A stretch of 64,000 bases of DNA from Actinomycetota bacterium (GTDB lineage Bacteria > Actinomycetota > UBA4738 > HRBIN12): assembly GCA_035697485.1 (NCBI GenBank), contig DASSCU010000015.1, positions 171,391 to 235,390 of the forward strand. The letters are read 5' to 3'. Under the pieces are notes generated by a model, which ran no database searches, was not told the DNA's origin, and saw nothing but the letters and a program-made list of their open reading frames with translations. The translations under genes and the position numbers were made by a program. This document shows positions 17,232-24,973 of this stretch, in pieces (the first letter of the stretch is position 1; the number at the start of each line of letters is the position of its first letter).

Positions 17232-17843
17232 ATGCCGAAGATCTACTCGATCCGACCGACGCTGAGTCTGAGAGGGCGTCGGTTCCGCGGCCTTCGGGGG
17301 TTCACCGGCAAGCCGTTCCATCCGCCGCTCACCGACTTCCCGATCGTGTGCTATTCGCTGGCGGCCGTCTTCGATCTGATCTCCTACGTCTCGTCCGGCG
17401 ACGACCCCAAGGCCCACGACTTCTTCGCCGCAGCCACGTTCGTGATGGTGGCAGGTTTCGTCGTGGGTCTCGGAGCCGCGATCACGGGCTTCTTCGACTG
17501 GTGGAAGGGGATCCCGCGTGACCGGAAGTCGGGCCCGATCGGTCGGGCGAAGCACACGCAGGTCTGGCGCACGATCAACTGGCACGCGACCGTCATGGTG
17601 ACCGTCACGGTGATCACGCTGGCCGACCTGCTGCTGCGTATCCCGAGCTTCGAGGAGGGCCAGACCCAGCTCGCGTGGCTCGTGCTCTCGGTACTCGCCG
17701 CCGCGCTCGTGCTCTTCGGCGCGGCCTACGGGGGCACGTTGGTGTTCGAGTACGGGTTCAACGTGGAGAACGTGGACGAGGTCTGGACCGAGACCGACGA
17801 GGACCATGTCCGCGGCGAGCGCCGGGACCGACCGGCTCCCTAG
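17232..17843 (+). CDS. DUF2231-like integral membrane protein
   Basis: A 203-residue protein with four predicted membrane spans. It begins with a basic N-terminus and the family-like phrase GKPFHPPLTDFPIVCYSLAAVFDLISY. Later segments are AATFVMVAGFVVGLGAAITGFFDWWKG and TVMVTVTVITLADLLL. An Asp/Glu-rich tail ends the protein. A strong AGGAGG ribosome-binding site precedes the ATG. Members of this group have no established function; some have been proposed to bind haem. The gene stands alone upstream of zwf. Confidence 0.75.
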   Translation: MPKIYSIRPTLSLRGRRFRGLRGFTGKPFHPPLTDFPIVCYSLAAVFDLISYVSSGDDPKAHDFFAAATFVMVAGFVVGLGAAITGFFDWWKGIPRDRKSGPIGRAKHTQVWRTINWHATVMVTVTVITLADLLLRIPSFEEGQTQLAWLVLSVLAAALVLFGAAYGGTLVFEYGFNVENVDEVWTETDEDHVRGERRDRPAP

Positions 17844-17932
17844 GCCGGGCACCCCGGATCGATCGCACCCATCGTTCCCGGCCGCCTCGAACGCCGCCGG
17901 AGGCTATCCGCGGACGCAGGTAAGGTGGCTCG

Positions 17933-19315
17933 ATGCCCGACACGCACGCCGACGCCCTCGTGATCTTCGGCATCACCGGCGACCTCGCGCGGCAGAAGAT
18001 CATCCCCGCGTTGCAGGCCATGGTGCGCCACGGGTCGCTCGACGTGCCGGTCGTCGGCGTCGCCCGGTCGGGGTGGGACCTCGAGAAGTTCGTGGCGCAC
18101 ATGCGCGAGGCGCTCGCCGACGACGAGGCCGGGCTCGACGAGGCCGCCTTCACGAGGCTCTCCTCGCAGCTGCGTTACGTCGACGGCGACTACACCGACG
18201 GCGACACGTTCGACCGCCTGCGGGTGTCGCTGGGCGAGAGCCGCCGCCCCCTGCACTACCTGGCGATCCCGCCTTCGCTGTACGAGACCGTCGCCCAGCA
18301 CCTCGCGCGCGTCGGCTGCGCGGAGCACGGAAGCGTCGTGGTGGAGAAGCCGTTCGGTCGTGACCTCGCTTCCGCTCACCGTCTGAACGAGATCATCAGC
18401 TCGGTCTTCGCCGAGGAGCGCATCTTCCGGATCGACCACTTCCTCGGCAAGGAGCCGGTGCAGAACCTCGTCTACTTCCGGTTCGCGAACACCTTCCTCG
18501 AACCGTTCTGGAACCGGAACTACGTCGACAGCGTGCAGATCACGATGGCCGAGGATTTCGGGTTGCGGGGGCGCGAAGGCTTCTACGACAAGGTGGGCGC
18601 GATCCGTGACGTCGTGCAGAACCACCTGTTGCAGGTCATGGCTTTCGTCGCGATGGATCCACCCGCCGGCCCCGACCACGACGTCTTCATGAGCGAGCGC
18701 TTCCGGTTGCTCGAGGCGATCCGGCCGCTGACCCCCGACGACGTCGTGCGAGGCCAGGTACGCGGCTACCGCGAGGCCGACGGCGTCGCTCCGGGTTCCA
18801 CCACCGAGACGTACGCGGCCGTGCGCATGCAGGTCGAGAGCTGGCGGTGGGCGGGCGTGCCGTTCTACATCCGCGCCGGGAAGTCGCTGCCGGTCACGGC
18901 CACCGAAGTCATCGTGGAGCTGAAGCGTCCGCCGCGCGACGTGTTCGGCGAGGCGGTCCTGGGACACCCGAACCACGTGCTGTTCCGGCTCGGTCCGGAC
19001 GTGAGCATCAACCTGGGCGCCCGGGCGAAGGTGCCCGGCGACGAGATGCAGGGCGAGGACGTGGAGCTGGTCGCCTACCACCAGCCCGGCGAGCGCATGG
19101 AGCCCTACGAACGGCTGCTCACCGACGCGATGATGGGCGACGCAGAGCTCTTCTCACGCCAGGACATCGTCGAAGCCTCGTGGCGCGTCGTCGACCCGAT
19201 CCTCGACGAGGCGACCCCGGTGCACCTCTACGAGCCCGGGACCTGGGGGCCGGAGGCAGCCGAGACCCTGATCGAGGGCGACGGCGGCTGGCACGACCCT
19301 CGTCCGCCAGGCTGA
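17933..19315 (+). CDS. zwf: Glucose-6-phosphate 1-dehydrogenase
   Basis: A 460-residue cytoplasmic enzyme oxidising glucose 6-phosphate to 6-phosphogluconolactone with NADP or NAD, the entry to the oxidative pentose phosphate pathway. The N-terminal nucleotide motif reads [16 protein letters not shown] (residues 9-24). The active-site signature RIDHFLGKE lies near residues 165-173, with EKPFGRDL upstream. Length is slightly short but complete. A TAAGGT box ends 6 nt before the ATG, indicating leaderless transcription. No gnd or OpcA gene lies nearby. Confidence 0.95.
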   Translation: MPDTHADALVIFGITGDLARQKIIPALQAMVRHGSLDVPVVGVARSGWDLEKFVAHMREALADDEAGLDEAAFTRLSSQLRYVDGDYTDGDTFDRLRVSLGESRRPLHYLAIPPSLYETVAQHLARVGCAEHGSVVVEKPFGRDLASAHRLNEIISSVFAEERIFRIDHFLGKEPVQNLVYFRFANTFLEPFWNRNYVDSVQITMAEDFGLRGREGFYDKVGAIRDVVQNHLLQVMAFVAMDPPAGPDHDVFMSERFRLLEAIRPLTPDDVVRGQVRGYREADGVAPGSTTETYAAVRMQVESWRWAGVPFYIRAGKSLPVTATEVIVELKRPPRDVFGEAVLGHPNHVLFRLGPDVSINLGARAKVPGDEMQGEDVELVAYHQPGERMEPYERLLTDAMMGDAELFSRQDIVEASWRVVDPILDEATPVHLYEPGTWGPEAAETLIEGDGGWHDPRPPG

Positions 19316-19318
19316 CCA

Positions 19319-19444
19319 TCAAGGCCTGAGGATCAGCCCGTCGATGGCCTCGAAGCCCGACCGGTCGCCCGACCGGTCGAAGGTCCCCGACAGACGGCCG
19401 CGAGCGATCGCCGTCGCTGCGATCAACAGGTCGTGCGCGCCGCG
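19319..19444 (-). pseudogene. Remnant of a VapC-type PIN-domain toxin (C-terminal end)
   Basis: I read this frame by hand. About 42 codons ending at TGA (19321-19319) encode RGAHDLLIAATAIARGRL, then SGTFDRSG, a repeated DRSG, and FEAIDGLILRP. This is the C-terminal third of a VapC PIN nuclease, with the conserved HD...AATA helix and the late acidic residue. Upstream codons soon run into the DivIVA-like gene in another frame, so the N-terminal catalytic aspartate and any antitoxin are absent. A 12-bp tandem duplication adds the second DRSG. This is a decayed toxin fragment. Confidence 0.6.
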
Positions 19445-19457
19445 TGGTCGGCCACGC

Positions 19458-20141
19458 TCAGCTGCGTGCCCGGGGTTCGGGCATCAGGTCGGGGATCACG
19501 ACCTCGTCCTTCGCGTCTTCCCCGGCCGCGATCGAGGCGGAGAGCGCCCCGACCACATCGAGGAACTCGCGGCACGTCCGGCGGAGCGCCTCGAACATGT
19601 CGTCACGCTGTGAGGTGAGGTCGGCCAGGGATCGCTCGGAGTCCTCGCGGATACGCCGCGCGGCCTCCATGGCCGCCGTGCGAGCCTCGACCCCTTCGCG
19701 CCGCGCGCGCTCGGCTTCGATCCGGGCGTCGGCGAGGATCCGGTCCGCCTCGGCGCGTGTCTCCTCCCGGACGGTCTCGACCTCCTGGTCCAGGGACATC
19801 AGGAGCTCCGTGACGCGTCCGGACACCTGCTCGTAGGTCGCAGCCTCAGCCGACGTGCGGTCTCGCAGAGCGGCGTCGCGCTCGCGGAGGAGGGCATCTC
19901 GTTGCTCCACGACCGCGTCGCGCTCCCTGAGGGCAGCGTCGCGCTGCATCTGGACCTGCTCTGCCTCGGACCGAAGGTGTCGCTCCAGGTTCTCGACGGT
20001 CTGCATCCGGTCGGCCAGACGCTTGACGTACTCGAGCACTTGCTGCTGGTCGAACCCGCGCCTCGCCGTCTTGAAGCCCGGTGACGGGATGCCGGTCGAG
20101 GCGGACGCGCGCATCACGGGGACGGATCCGGGGGTATCCAT
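19458..20141 (-). CDS. DivIVA-like coiled-coil protein
   Basis: A 227-residue protein. After a short basic/polar lead comes the DivIVA-type entry FKTARRGFDQQQVLEYVKRLADRM (residues about 23-46, quoted in part). Almost continuous coiled coil follows, including repeated RDA(L/V)-rich heptads (RERDAVVEQRDALLRERDA). The C-terminus is a mixed helix and an acidic tail. DivIVA/Wag31 proteins bind curved membrane and organise polar growth and division. This one lacks obvious neighbours from the division cluster, so it is likely a paralogue. AGGAG sits 9 nt before the ATG. Confidence 0.8.
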   Translation of the reverse strand: MDTPGSVPVMRASASTGIPSPGFKTARRGFDQQQVLEYVKRLADRMQTVENLERHLRSEAEQVQMQRDAALRERDAVVEQRDALLRERDAALRDRTSAEAATYEQVSGRVTELLMSLDQEVETVREETRAEADRILADARIEAERARREGVEARTAAMEAARRIREDSERSLADLTSQRDDMFEALRRTCREFLDVVGALSASIAAGEDAKDEVVIPDLMPEPRARS

Positions 20142-20557
20142 CGGCGATTCTCCTGGGTCGGGGACTGCATTCGGACGTCTCCCAGGAACGTAGTCGTGCG
20201 CAGGCGTTCGCGCTATGGGCCGATGGTCTGGAATCTCCCGATCCTCACGCGCCCCGGTGATGGGACCGAGGGGCCGCGAGGACGGCTGCTGCGCGAGACC
20301 CCCGCGACCCCTCGATCCTCAGGTCGCCGCGTGCAGGTTGGAGAACCCCCCCGGGTCTCTCACGGCGACACCCGTAGCGTCGCAGGTGCCGTGGCGATGC
20401 GCAGTCGACCGTTCGGGGGAGATCCGACCCTCTCCGACCGTCGGACGCACGAGCGACACCGCCGATCGAGCCCCCCTTCCGGTTCTGATTCATCGATCCT
20501 GGAACATCGCGACAACGACGGCCGCCTCACCGCGCCTCGCGGCGTAGGCTGCGACGG
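20142..20557. other. 416-bp intergenic region between divergent genes
   Basis: No convincing reading frame on either strand. It holds the promoter for the Eis-like gene at its right end (TAGGCT at 20545-20550, 7 nt before the ATG) and presumably that of the DivIVA-like gene at its left. An imperfect hairpin can form from CGAGGGGCCGCG (20267-20278) and CGCGACCCCTCG (20303-20314), one mismatch. Nothing else stands out. Confidence 0.5.
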
Positions 20558-21778
20558 ATGGACGACATCACGATCCGCTCGATCGAGCCCGGCGAGCTCG
20601 AGGCGTTCCTGCAGGTGGTGGAGCGCGCGTTCCACTCCCGGTGGGTTCCCGAGGATGCAGAGGCCGACCGCATCATCGCCGAGCCCGACCGGTGGTTCGT
20701 CGCGGTCGACGGCGGTGAGATCGTCGGCACCGCCGGCGCCTGCACGACCGAGCTCACCGTGCCCGGAGGTGCCCTGCCGGCCCCCGGCGTCACCGCCGTC
20801 GGCGTGCTGCCATCCCATCGCCGCCGCGGCATCAACACGCGACTGATGTCGGCGATCCTCGACCAGGCCGTCGAGCGCGACGAGCCCCTCGCCTACCTCT
20901 GGGCATCGGAGTCAGCGATCTACGGCCGCTTCGGGTACGGCATGGCCTCGCTCTGCACGATGATCGAGATGTCGGCCGACCGGTCGGCGTTCGTTCCCGA
21001 CGTGCGCATCGGCGGACGCGTTCGGGTGCTGCCTCGCGACGAGGCCCTCCCCGTGATGCGTCCGGTCTACGACGCGCTGGCCTCGGCGACGCCCGGCATG
21101 ATCGCCGTCGACGACCGCTGGTGGCAGGCGATGTGGCTCGAACGCCCGCGCGACCAGGAGCATCCGCGCTTCTATGCGGTGCACGAACGAGACGACGGCA
21201 CCGTCGACGGCTACGCCGTCTACACGGTCAAGCACGACTGGAGCCGCAACGTGCCGTCGAACGAGCTCACGGTGCGCGACCTGGTCGCGACCGATCCCGA
21301 CGCGACCGCGGCCCTGTGGCGCTTCCTGTTCGACGTGGACCTCGTCGCGACGGTGAGAGCTGAGGACCGTCCGATCGACGAGGAGCTGCTGTGGCTCGTC
21401 GCCGAGCCGCGCCGTCTGAACGCCGTGATCCAGGACGGACTGTTCGTGCGGGTCCTCGACGTCGAGCGCGCACTCACCGGTCGCCGGTACTCAGGCGATG
21501 GCCGGCTCGTGCTCGAGGTCACCGACGCGTTCCGGCCCTCGACGTCGAGCCGCTACCAGCTCGTGGTCGAAGGAGGACGCGGAACGTGCCGCCGAACCGA
21601 CGCCGAGCCCGACCTGTCGTGCAGCGTGGCCACCCTCGGCGCCGCCTACTTGGCCGGCAGCTCGTTCCGGCAGTTGCGCCGCGCCCACCAGGTGGACGAG
21701 CGCACGCCGGGCACGCTCACGCGAGCCGACACGATGTTCGCGTGGGATCCGTCCCCCTGGTTCGGCTTCGTCTACTGA
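20558..21778 (+). CDS. eis: Eis-like GNAT N-acetyltransferase
   Basis: A 406-residue protein with the three-part Eis layout. An N-terminal GNAT domain has the acetyl-CoA loop VLPSHRRRGINTRLM and the YLWASESAIYGRFGYGMAS segment. A second degenerate GNAT domain and a C-terminal SCP2-like domain (from about LVLEVTDAFRPST) follow, ending in the aromatic tail WFGFVY, whose terminal carboxylate is the catalytic base in studied Eis enzymes. The family acetylates amines, including aminoglycosides. The real substrate here is unknown. Its stop overlaps the end of the convergent gene by 7 bp. Confidence 0.85.
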   Translation: MDDITIRSIEPGELEAFLQVVERAFHSRWVPEDAEADRIIAEPDRWFVAVDGGEIVGTAGACTTELTVPGGALPAPGVTAVGVLPSHRRRGINTRLMSAILDQAVERDEPLAYLWASESAIYGRFGYGMASLCTMIEMSADRSAFVPDVRIGGRVRVLPRDEALPVMRPVYDALASATPGMIAVDDRWWQAMWLERPRDQEHPRFYAVHERDDGTVDGYAVYTVKHDWSRNVPSNELTVRDLVATDPDATAALWRFLFDVDLVATVRAEDRPIDEELLWLVAEPRRLNAVIQDGLFVRVLDVERALTGRRYSGDGRLVLEVTDAFRPSTSSRYQLVVEGGRGTCRRTDAEPDLSCSVATLGAAYLAGSSFRQLRRAHQVDERTPGTLTRADTMFAWDPSPWFGFVY

Positions 21779-22218
21779 CGGGTCGTCCTCGCGGACCCGC
21801 TCGACGTGGTGGCCTTCTTCTTCGTCGACGACTTCCTGGGGGTGGGCTTGCCCGTGGACTTCTTCGCGCTGGATTCCTTCGCGCCGGACGCCTTGGCGCT
21901 GGACTTCTTCGCGCCGGACTTCTTGGCCGGGTTCCCCTTCGCCGACGACTTCCTCGCGGGGCTCTTCCGAGGTGAGCTCTTCTTCTTGGGCGAGCTCTTC
22001 TTGCGCGACGTCGACTTCTTCGCGTTGGACTTCCGCTCGCGAGCGATCGCGGTGCCGCCGATCGCGGCCCCCACGGCGGCGGCGCCCGCGGCGGCGAGCA
22101 GCGGGTTCTCGGCAACCGCGGTCGCTACCTTCTTGGCGCCTCCGCCGACGGCGGATGCAGCGTCGCCAGCCTTCTCCGTCACTGTCTCCATCGGTGACTG
22201 GTTCTCGGTCTCTGCCAT
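21772..22218 (-). CDS. Membrane-anchored protein with lysine-rich histone-like tail
   Basis: A 148-residue protein starting at the ATG at 22218, with a GAGGAGGAG ribosome-binding site. A polar N-terminus (about 1-35) is followed by an Ala/Gly-rich hydrophobic segment (ENPLLAAAGAAAVGAAIGG). The last 90 residues are almost only Lys, Ser, Ala, Pro and Gly in short repeats (KKS, AKKS, PRKS). Such tails in HupB and histone H1-like proteins bind DNA or RNA. Here it is attached to a likely membrane helix. One base separates its ATG from the upstream gene's stop, so the two form an operon. Confidence 0.7.
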   Translation of the reverse strand: MAETENQSPMETVTEKAGDAASAVGGGAKKVATAVAENPLLAAAGAAAVGAAIGGTAIARERKSNAKKSTSRKKSSPKKKSSPRKSPARKSSAKGNPAKKSGAKKSSAKASGAKESSAKKSTGKPTPRKSSTKKKATTSSGSARTTRQ

Positions 22219-22219
22219 G

Positions 22220-22666
22220 TCACTCCTCCTCTTCTCTGTCAACTCCGGGCTCTTTCGCGACGGCCTCGAGGACCTTTGGCACCAGCAAGCCGAGCGTGAA
22301 GGCTCCCGCGATCACGAGGGCCGGCTCGCTCCGTGCGAACTCGGCCGCCCGTCGCACGAGGCGTCTGGCGTCCTCGGCGAGATCGTCGCTGTCGGCCGTC
22401 GCGAGCCGAGCGGCGAGTCTGTCGGCCCTGTGCCCGACCTCGTCGAGCACGTCGGCCTGTCCGTCATGGCCCTGCTCGCGCAAGCTCGCGCTCGATGCAC
22501 GCATCGCGACCGCGAACGCCTTCAGCTCGACCGCCGCGCGGCTCGACCGCACGTCGACCTCGGCGCGCACGCGTTCGACCGCGACGGCCCCAGCCGCCTC
22601 GGCCATCACCTTGCCGGCGTCCTGGAGTCCCTCGACGGTCGTCCGATGATCCTCGACGCTGCTCAT
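22220..22666 (-). CDS. Helical membrane-associated hypothetical protein
   Basis: A 148-residue, Ala/Arg/Glu-rich and largely helical protein. A hydrophobic segment (ARSEPALVIAGAFTLGLLVPKVL) lies near the C-terminus, followed by a very acidic tail (DREEEE). The long amphipathic helical part resembles apolipoprotein- or YtxH-like envelope stress proteins. It is encoded just before the lysine-tail gene and is divergent from the holin-like/DUF3618 pair. The acidic tail next to a gene for a basic-tail partner is notable. No named family is recognised. Confidence 0.6.
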   Translation of the reverse strand: MSSVEDHRTTVEGLQDAGKVMAEAAGAVAVERVRAEVDVRSSRAAVELKAFAVAMRASSASLREQGHDGQADVLDEVGHRADRLAARLATADSDDLAEDARRLVRRAAEFARSEPALVIAGAFTLGLLVPKVLEAVAKEPGVDREEEE

Positions 22667-22792
22667 CTCACATCCTCGTCGTGTTCTGCGGTTCCTTCCC
22701 GCGCTGCGAGCCGCGAAACATGATCGACCGTCGGATGCGTGCGCAGCGCCTCCAGGGGGAAGGACCTCGCTAGCACACCTGAAGGAGTGGGG

Positions 22793-23227
22793 ATGGCAAC
22801 GACAACAGACGCATCGGCCAACGGAAGGCGCGATGCCTCGATCACGGCACTGCTGGGCTCACTCGTCGCCGACGTGTCCCTGCTCGCGCGGAGCGAAGCC
22901 GAACTCGCGAAGATCGAGCTGAAGGAGAAGGCGTCGAAGGCGGGCATGGGACTGGGCCTCATCGCAGGCGCCGCGGCGTTCGCCTTCTACGCTCTCGGAG
23001 CGCTGATCGCGGCCGCCGTGCTCGCCCTGGCGATCGTGCTGCCTGCGTGGGCCGCTGCCCTGATCGCGGGGGGCGTGCTCGTGGCCGTGGCAGCGACGCT
23101 CGCTCAGATCGGGCGGAGGAGGCTGCGCGAGGGGATGCCCTTCGTGCCTGCCCGCACGCTGGCGACCGCTGAGGAGGACATCTCGTGGATACGGAGCAAG
23201 ATCGAGGCGCTGAGGCCATCCGAATAG
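22793..23227 (+). CDS. Phage holin superfamily-like membrane protein (DUF1469 type)
   Basis: A 144-residue protein with an amphipathic N-terminal helix (ITALLGSLVADVSLLARSEA, then ELAKIELKEK) and two hydrophobic spans (LGLIAGAAAFAFYALGALIA and ALAIVLPAWAAALIAGGVLV). This is the pattern of the actinobacterial Phage_holin_3_6 family, common in non-phage contexts next to DUF3618 genes as here. GAAGGAG precedes the ATG. It is probably an inner-membrane protein of the envelope stress type. The next gene starts within its 3' end. Confidence 0.8.
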   Translation: MATTTDASANGRRDASITALLGSLVADVSLLARSEAELAKIELKEKASKAGMGLGLIAGAAAFAFYALGALIAAAVLALAIVLPAWAAALIAGGVLVAVAATLAQIGRRRLREGMPFVPARTLATAEEDISWIRSKIEALRPSE

Positions 23228-23445
23228 CGCAGATCCGGGCAGACATCGAGGGAGCTCGGCAGCGCATCGTCGAGACGATCGACGCGCTCGAGTACAAGGC
23301 GGATCTGTCCGCGCGCCTCGGGGGCGTGCTCTCGTCGACGGCGTCGGGTATCGCGTCCCGAGTGTTGGGGCGCATCCCCTCGACGCCGGACGGCGGCGTC
23401 TCCTCCGCCGCGGAGACGCCGGTCGAAACCCGCACCAGCGAGTAG
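23185..23445 (+). CDS. DUF3618 family protein
   Basis: An 86-residue protein beginning with GTG at 23185 and overlapping the 3' end of the holin-like gene by 43 bp in another frame. The core IRADIEGARQRIVETIDALEYK matches the DUF3618 pattern (R.eIe.tR.rla.tvdaLe.k). A Gly/Ser-rich stretch follows, and there is no strong membrane span. This family is commonly found immediately after DUF1469 proteins in actinobacteria. Function is unknown. Confidence 0.8.
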   Translation: MDTEQDRGAEAIRIAQIRADIEGARQRIVETIDALEYKADLSARLGGVLSSTASGIASRVLGRIPSTPDGGVSSAAETPVETRTSE

Positions 23446-23483
23446 CACTGCGGCTCGGGATCGCGGCCGTGCCGAGACCTGGC

Positions 23484-23684
23484 TCAGCGAGGAAGCTCGG
23501 GGACGACCTGGAACCTAGGCCGTTCCCTCGATCGCTCATACCGGCGTCCATCGGGCGTTTCGTGGTCGCCGACCCCATCGCCGTCGATGAGTCGATCCAG
23601 CGCTTGGCGGGCGCCTTCGGCGATCTCAGGCGGGTGCACGTTGTCCAGAGCGAAACGGATCATCAGAAGGTCATCCATGATCAT
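23484..23684 (-). CDS. Small hypothetical protein (66 aa)
   Basis: A well-placed AAGGAGG precedes the start region (ATGATCATGG, two in-frame ATGs). The protein begins MDDLLMIRFALDNVHPPEIA and continues with a helical, acidic EGARQALDRLIDGDGVGD, then a basic, Pro-ending tail. It lies 29 bp downstream of another tiny gene on the same strand (23714-23890), so the pair probably forms one transcript. No known family is recognised. Confidence 0.55.
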   Translation of the reverse strand: MIMDDLLMIRFALDNVHPPEIAEGARQALDRLIDGDGVGDHETPDGRRYERSRERPRFQVVPELPR

Positions 23685-23713
23685 CCCTCCTTAGGACAGC
23701 CGGTGACGACGAT

Positions 23714-23890
23714 TCACGCGAGGAACCCCAAGGACTCGCGCTCCACCTCGATGAGATCCTCCATCGCGGACATGACGTTCGGGTCCTCGGGATGGTGGGA
23801 CAGCCACGCCCGCGCGGCGTAGATCGCAGAGGAGGTTTCGTTCGGGCTCCTGGCGCTGAGCATCTGTTCGAGCAAGATCTCTCGGTCCAT
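23714..23890 (-). CDS. Small hypothetical protein (58 aa)
   Basis: Found by reading the minus strand directly. The ATG at 23890 has a good AAGGAG ribosome-binding site, and the frame encodes MDREILLEQMLSARSPNETS followed by SAIYAARAWLSHHPEDPNV and an acidic helix EDLIEVERESLGFLA. Composition looks like a real protein rather than an off-frame read: balanced acidic residues, high G/C at third codon positions, and helix-forming stretches. It probably forms an operon with the 66-residue gene downstream. Confidence 0.55.
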   Translation of the reverse strand: MDREILLEQMLSARSPNETSSAIYAARAWLSHHPEDPNVMSAMEDLIEVERESLGFLA

Positions 23891-24213
23891 CGCTTCTTCT
23901 CCTTACCGAGAATCGGCCGCCACGAAACCGATCCCAAGGCAAGCAACGAGTTCGCCACATCCGCGCTGCCGAGGAAAGGAAGAGGGACGGCTGCACGGGC
24001 GCAGCCGTCCCTCCCGCTCCGTCGGAGTGGAGCGTCGCCGGGCGGTACAGTCGCCCGCCGGTGCGGGTCACGGCGACCTTGTCATCGTTTCCCCGAGCCG
24101 CCGGCCCGCAAACGAGTCGGCGGTGAGATCGGAAGCGGCCGACCCGCGGCCGGAAGTCGCCATCACCCATCGCCCGCGTCAACGCGGACGCTCCGCCGTG
24201 GCAGACTGTCGCC
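23891..24213. other. 323-bp intergenic region between divergent small genes
   Basis: No supported reading frame. It contains the ribosome-binding site of the 58-residue gene at its left end and a strong hairpin at 23983-24012 (listed separately). The rest, 24013-24213, is GC-rich with short inverted repeats but no recognisable RNA family. Confidence 0.45.
23983..24012 (-). terminator. Strong hairpin, terminator-like on the minus strand
   Basis: A perfect 12-bp stem, AGGGACGGCTGC (23983-23994) with GCAGCCGTCCCT (24001-24012) around a 6-nt loop. On the minus strand it is followed by the pyrimidine run CTTCCTTTCC, as in an imperfect intrinsic terminator. No gene reading leftward lies immediately upstream. 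Confidence 0.45.
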
Positions 24214-24498
24214 GTGGACGACGAAGAACTCCTCGCCAAGGCGGAAGAGGCACTGACCGAGATCAAGATGAGCCAGGGCCTGTCCGACCACCACGCGTCC
24301 GTGCTGGCCGCACTGCGCATCCGGCTGAAGGGCAGCGCGGGGCAGTCGCTCGACGAGCTGCTGTCGGCCGCGGGCGACGTCGGGCCGGACGAGCGCCTCG
24401 GCGATGAGATCGAGAAGGCCGCCGCCGCGAAGGCAGGCAAACCCTCATTGGACGATCTGCTCACGCAGAAGAGGCCGAAGCCCGACTGGCCCTCCTGA
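24214..24498 (+). CDS. Small hypothetical protein (94 aa)
   Basis: A GTG-initiated, acidic and helical protein ([20 protein letters not shown], then [35 protein letters not shown] and [20 protein letters not shown]). There is no membrane segment or cysteine. Codon composition fits a real gene. It stands alone between the hairpin region and the sirtuin pseudogene. No family is recognised. Confidence 0.55.
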   Translation: MDDEELLAKAEEALTEIKMSQGLSDHHASVLAALRIRLKGSAGQSLDELLSAAGDVGPDERLGDEIEKAAAAKAGKPSLDDLLTQKRPKPDWPS

Positions 24499-24538
24499 TC
24501 GGCCCAAGGGGACGGCGCGGCGTTCGCCTCCCGTGACG

Positions 24539-24945
24539 ATGGATCACCGGCGCATCGCCGAACATCGGGCGATGGGAGGAGACGGGGTGTGGAGCGGCCG
24601 AACGCAGCGCGACATCGAGCGCGTCGCCGCCTACGTGAGCGCGTCGGATGCGATCGCGGTCCTCACCGGTGCCGGCATCAGCACCGAGTCGGGCATCCCC
24701 GACGACCGGGGACCCAAGGGGGTGTGGACGACGGATCCAACGTCGATGCGCCTGGTGAACATCGATCGCTGGCCGACCTGGAGCCGTGCTCGAGCTCCAC
24801 GGGACGATCCGGGAGGCGACCTGCCTGTCGTGCGGGCGCCGCACCCCGATGCAGGACCAGCTCGACCGGGTGCGCACGGGCGACCCCGAGCCTGCGTGCG
24901 TCGAGTGCGGCGGCATCCAGAAGTCCACCGGTGGGGTTGGCCCTC
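24539..24945 (+). pseudogene. Sirtuin (NAD-dependent deacylase) pseudogene with internal deletion
   Basis: The first frame encodes a sirtuin N-terminus: [17 protein letters not shown], then [11 protein letters not shown] (the usual Phe after GIPD is Asp). Near 24765 the match shifts frame to [19 protein letters not shown], then the zinc region CLSCGRR...ACVECGG. The 60 or so residues that normally hold TQN(I/V)DGLH and the catalytic His are missing at the junction. After GGIQKST the C-terminal Rossmann part is also missing. A deletion plus frameshift and 3' loss therefore removed the active site. It converges on the DedA-family gene. Confidence 0.75.
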
Positions 24946-24973
24946 GATGTCGGCGTGTCGGCACTCGGGCCGA

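Noticed and set aside
14361..17852. An 1163-codon open frame on the minus strand across the ROK and SpoIID genes.
   Set aside because: Low-complexity Arg/His/Gly composition; the opposite strand carries well-supported genes.
19358..19385. Two GACCGGTC boxes 12 bp apart, like the operator sites of the sugar region.
   Set aside because: They lie in the PIN remnant between two convergent gene ends with no promoter nearby, and are explained by a 12-bp tandem duplication.
20196..20547. Overlapping frames in the 20142-20557 region.
   Set aside because: Arg/Pro/Ser-rich with no ribosome-binding site, no motif, and contradictory on both strands.
24013..24213. Possible tRNA or structured RNA.
   Set aside because: No cloverleaf with a TTC loop and acceptor stem could be built; only the hairpin at 23983-24012 is convincing.
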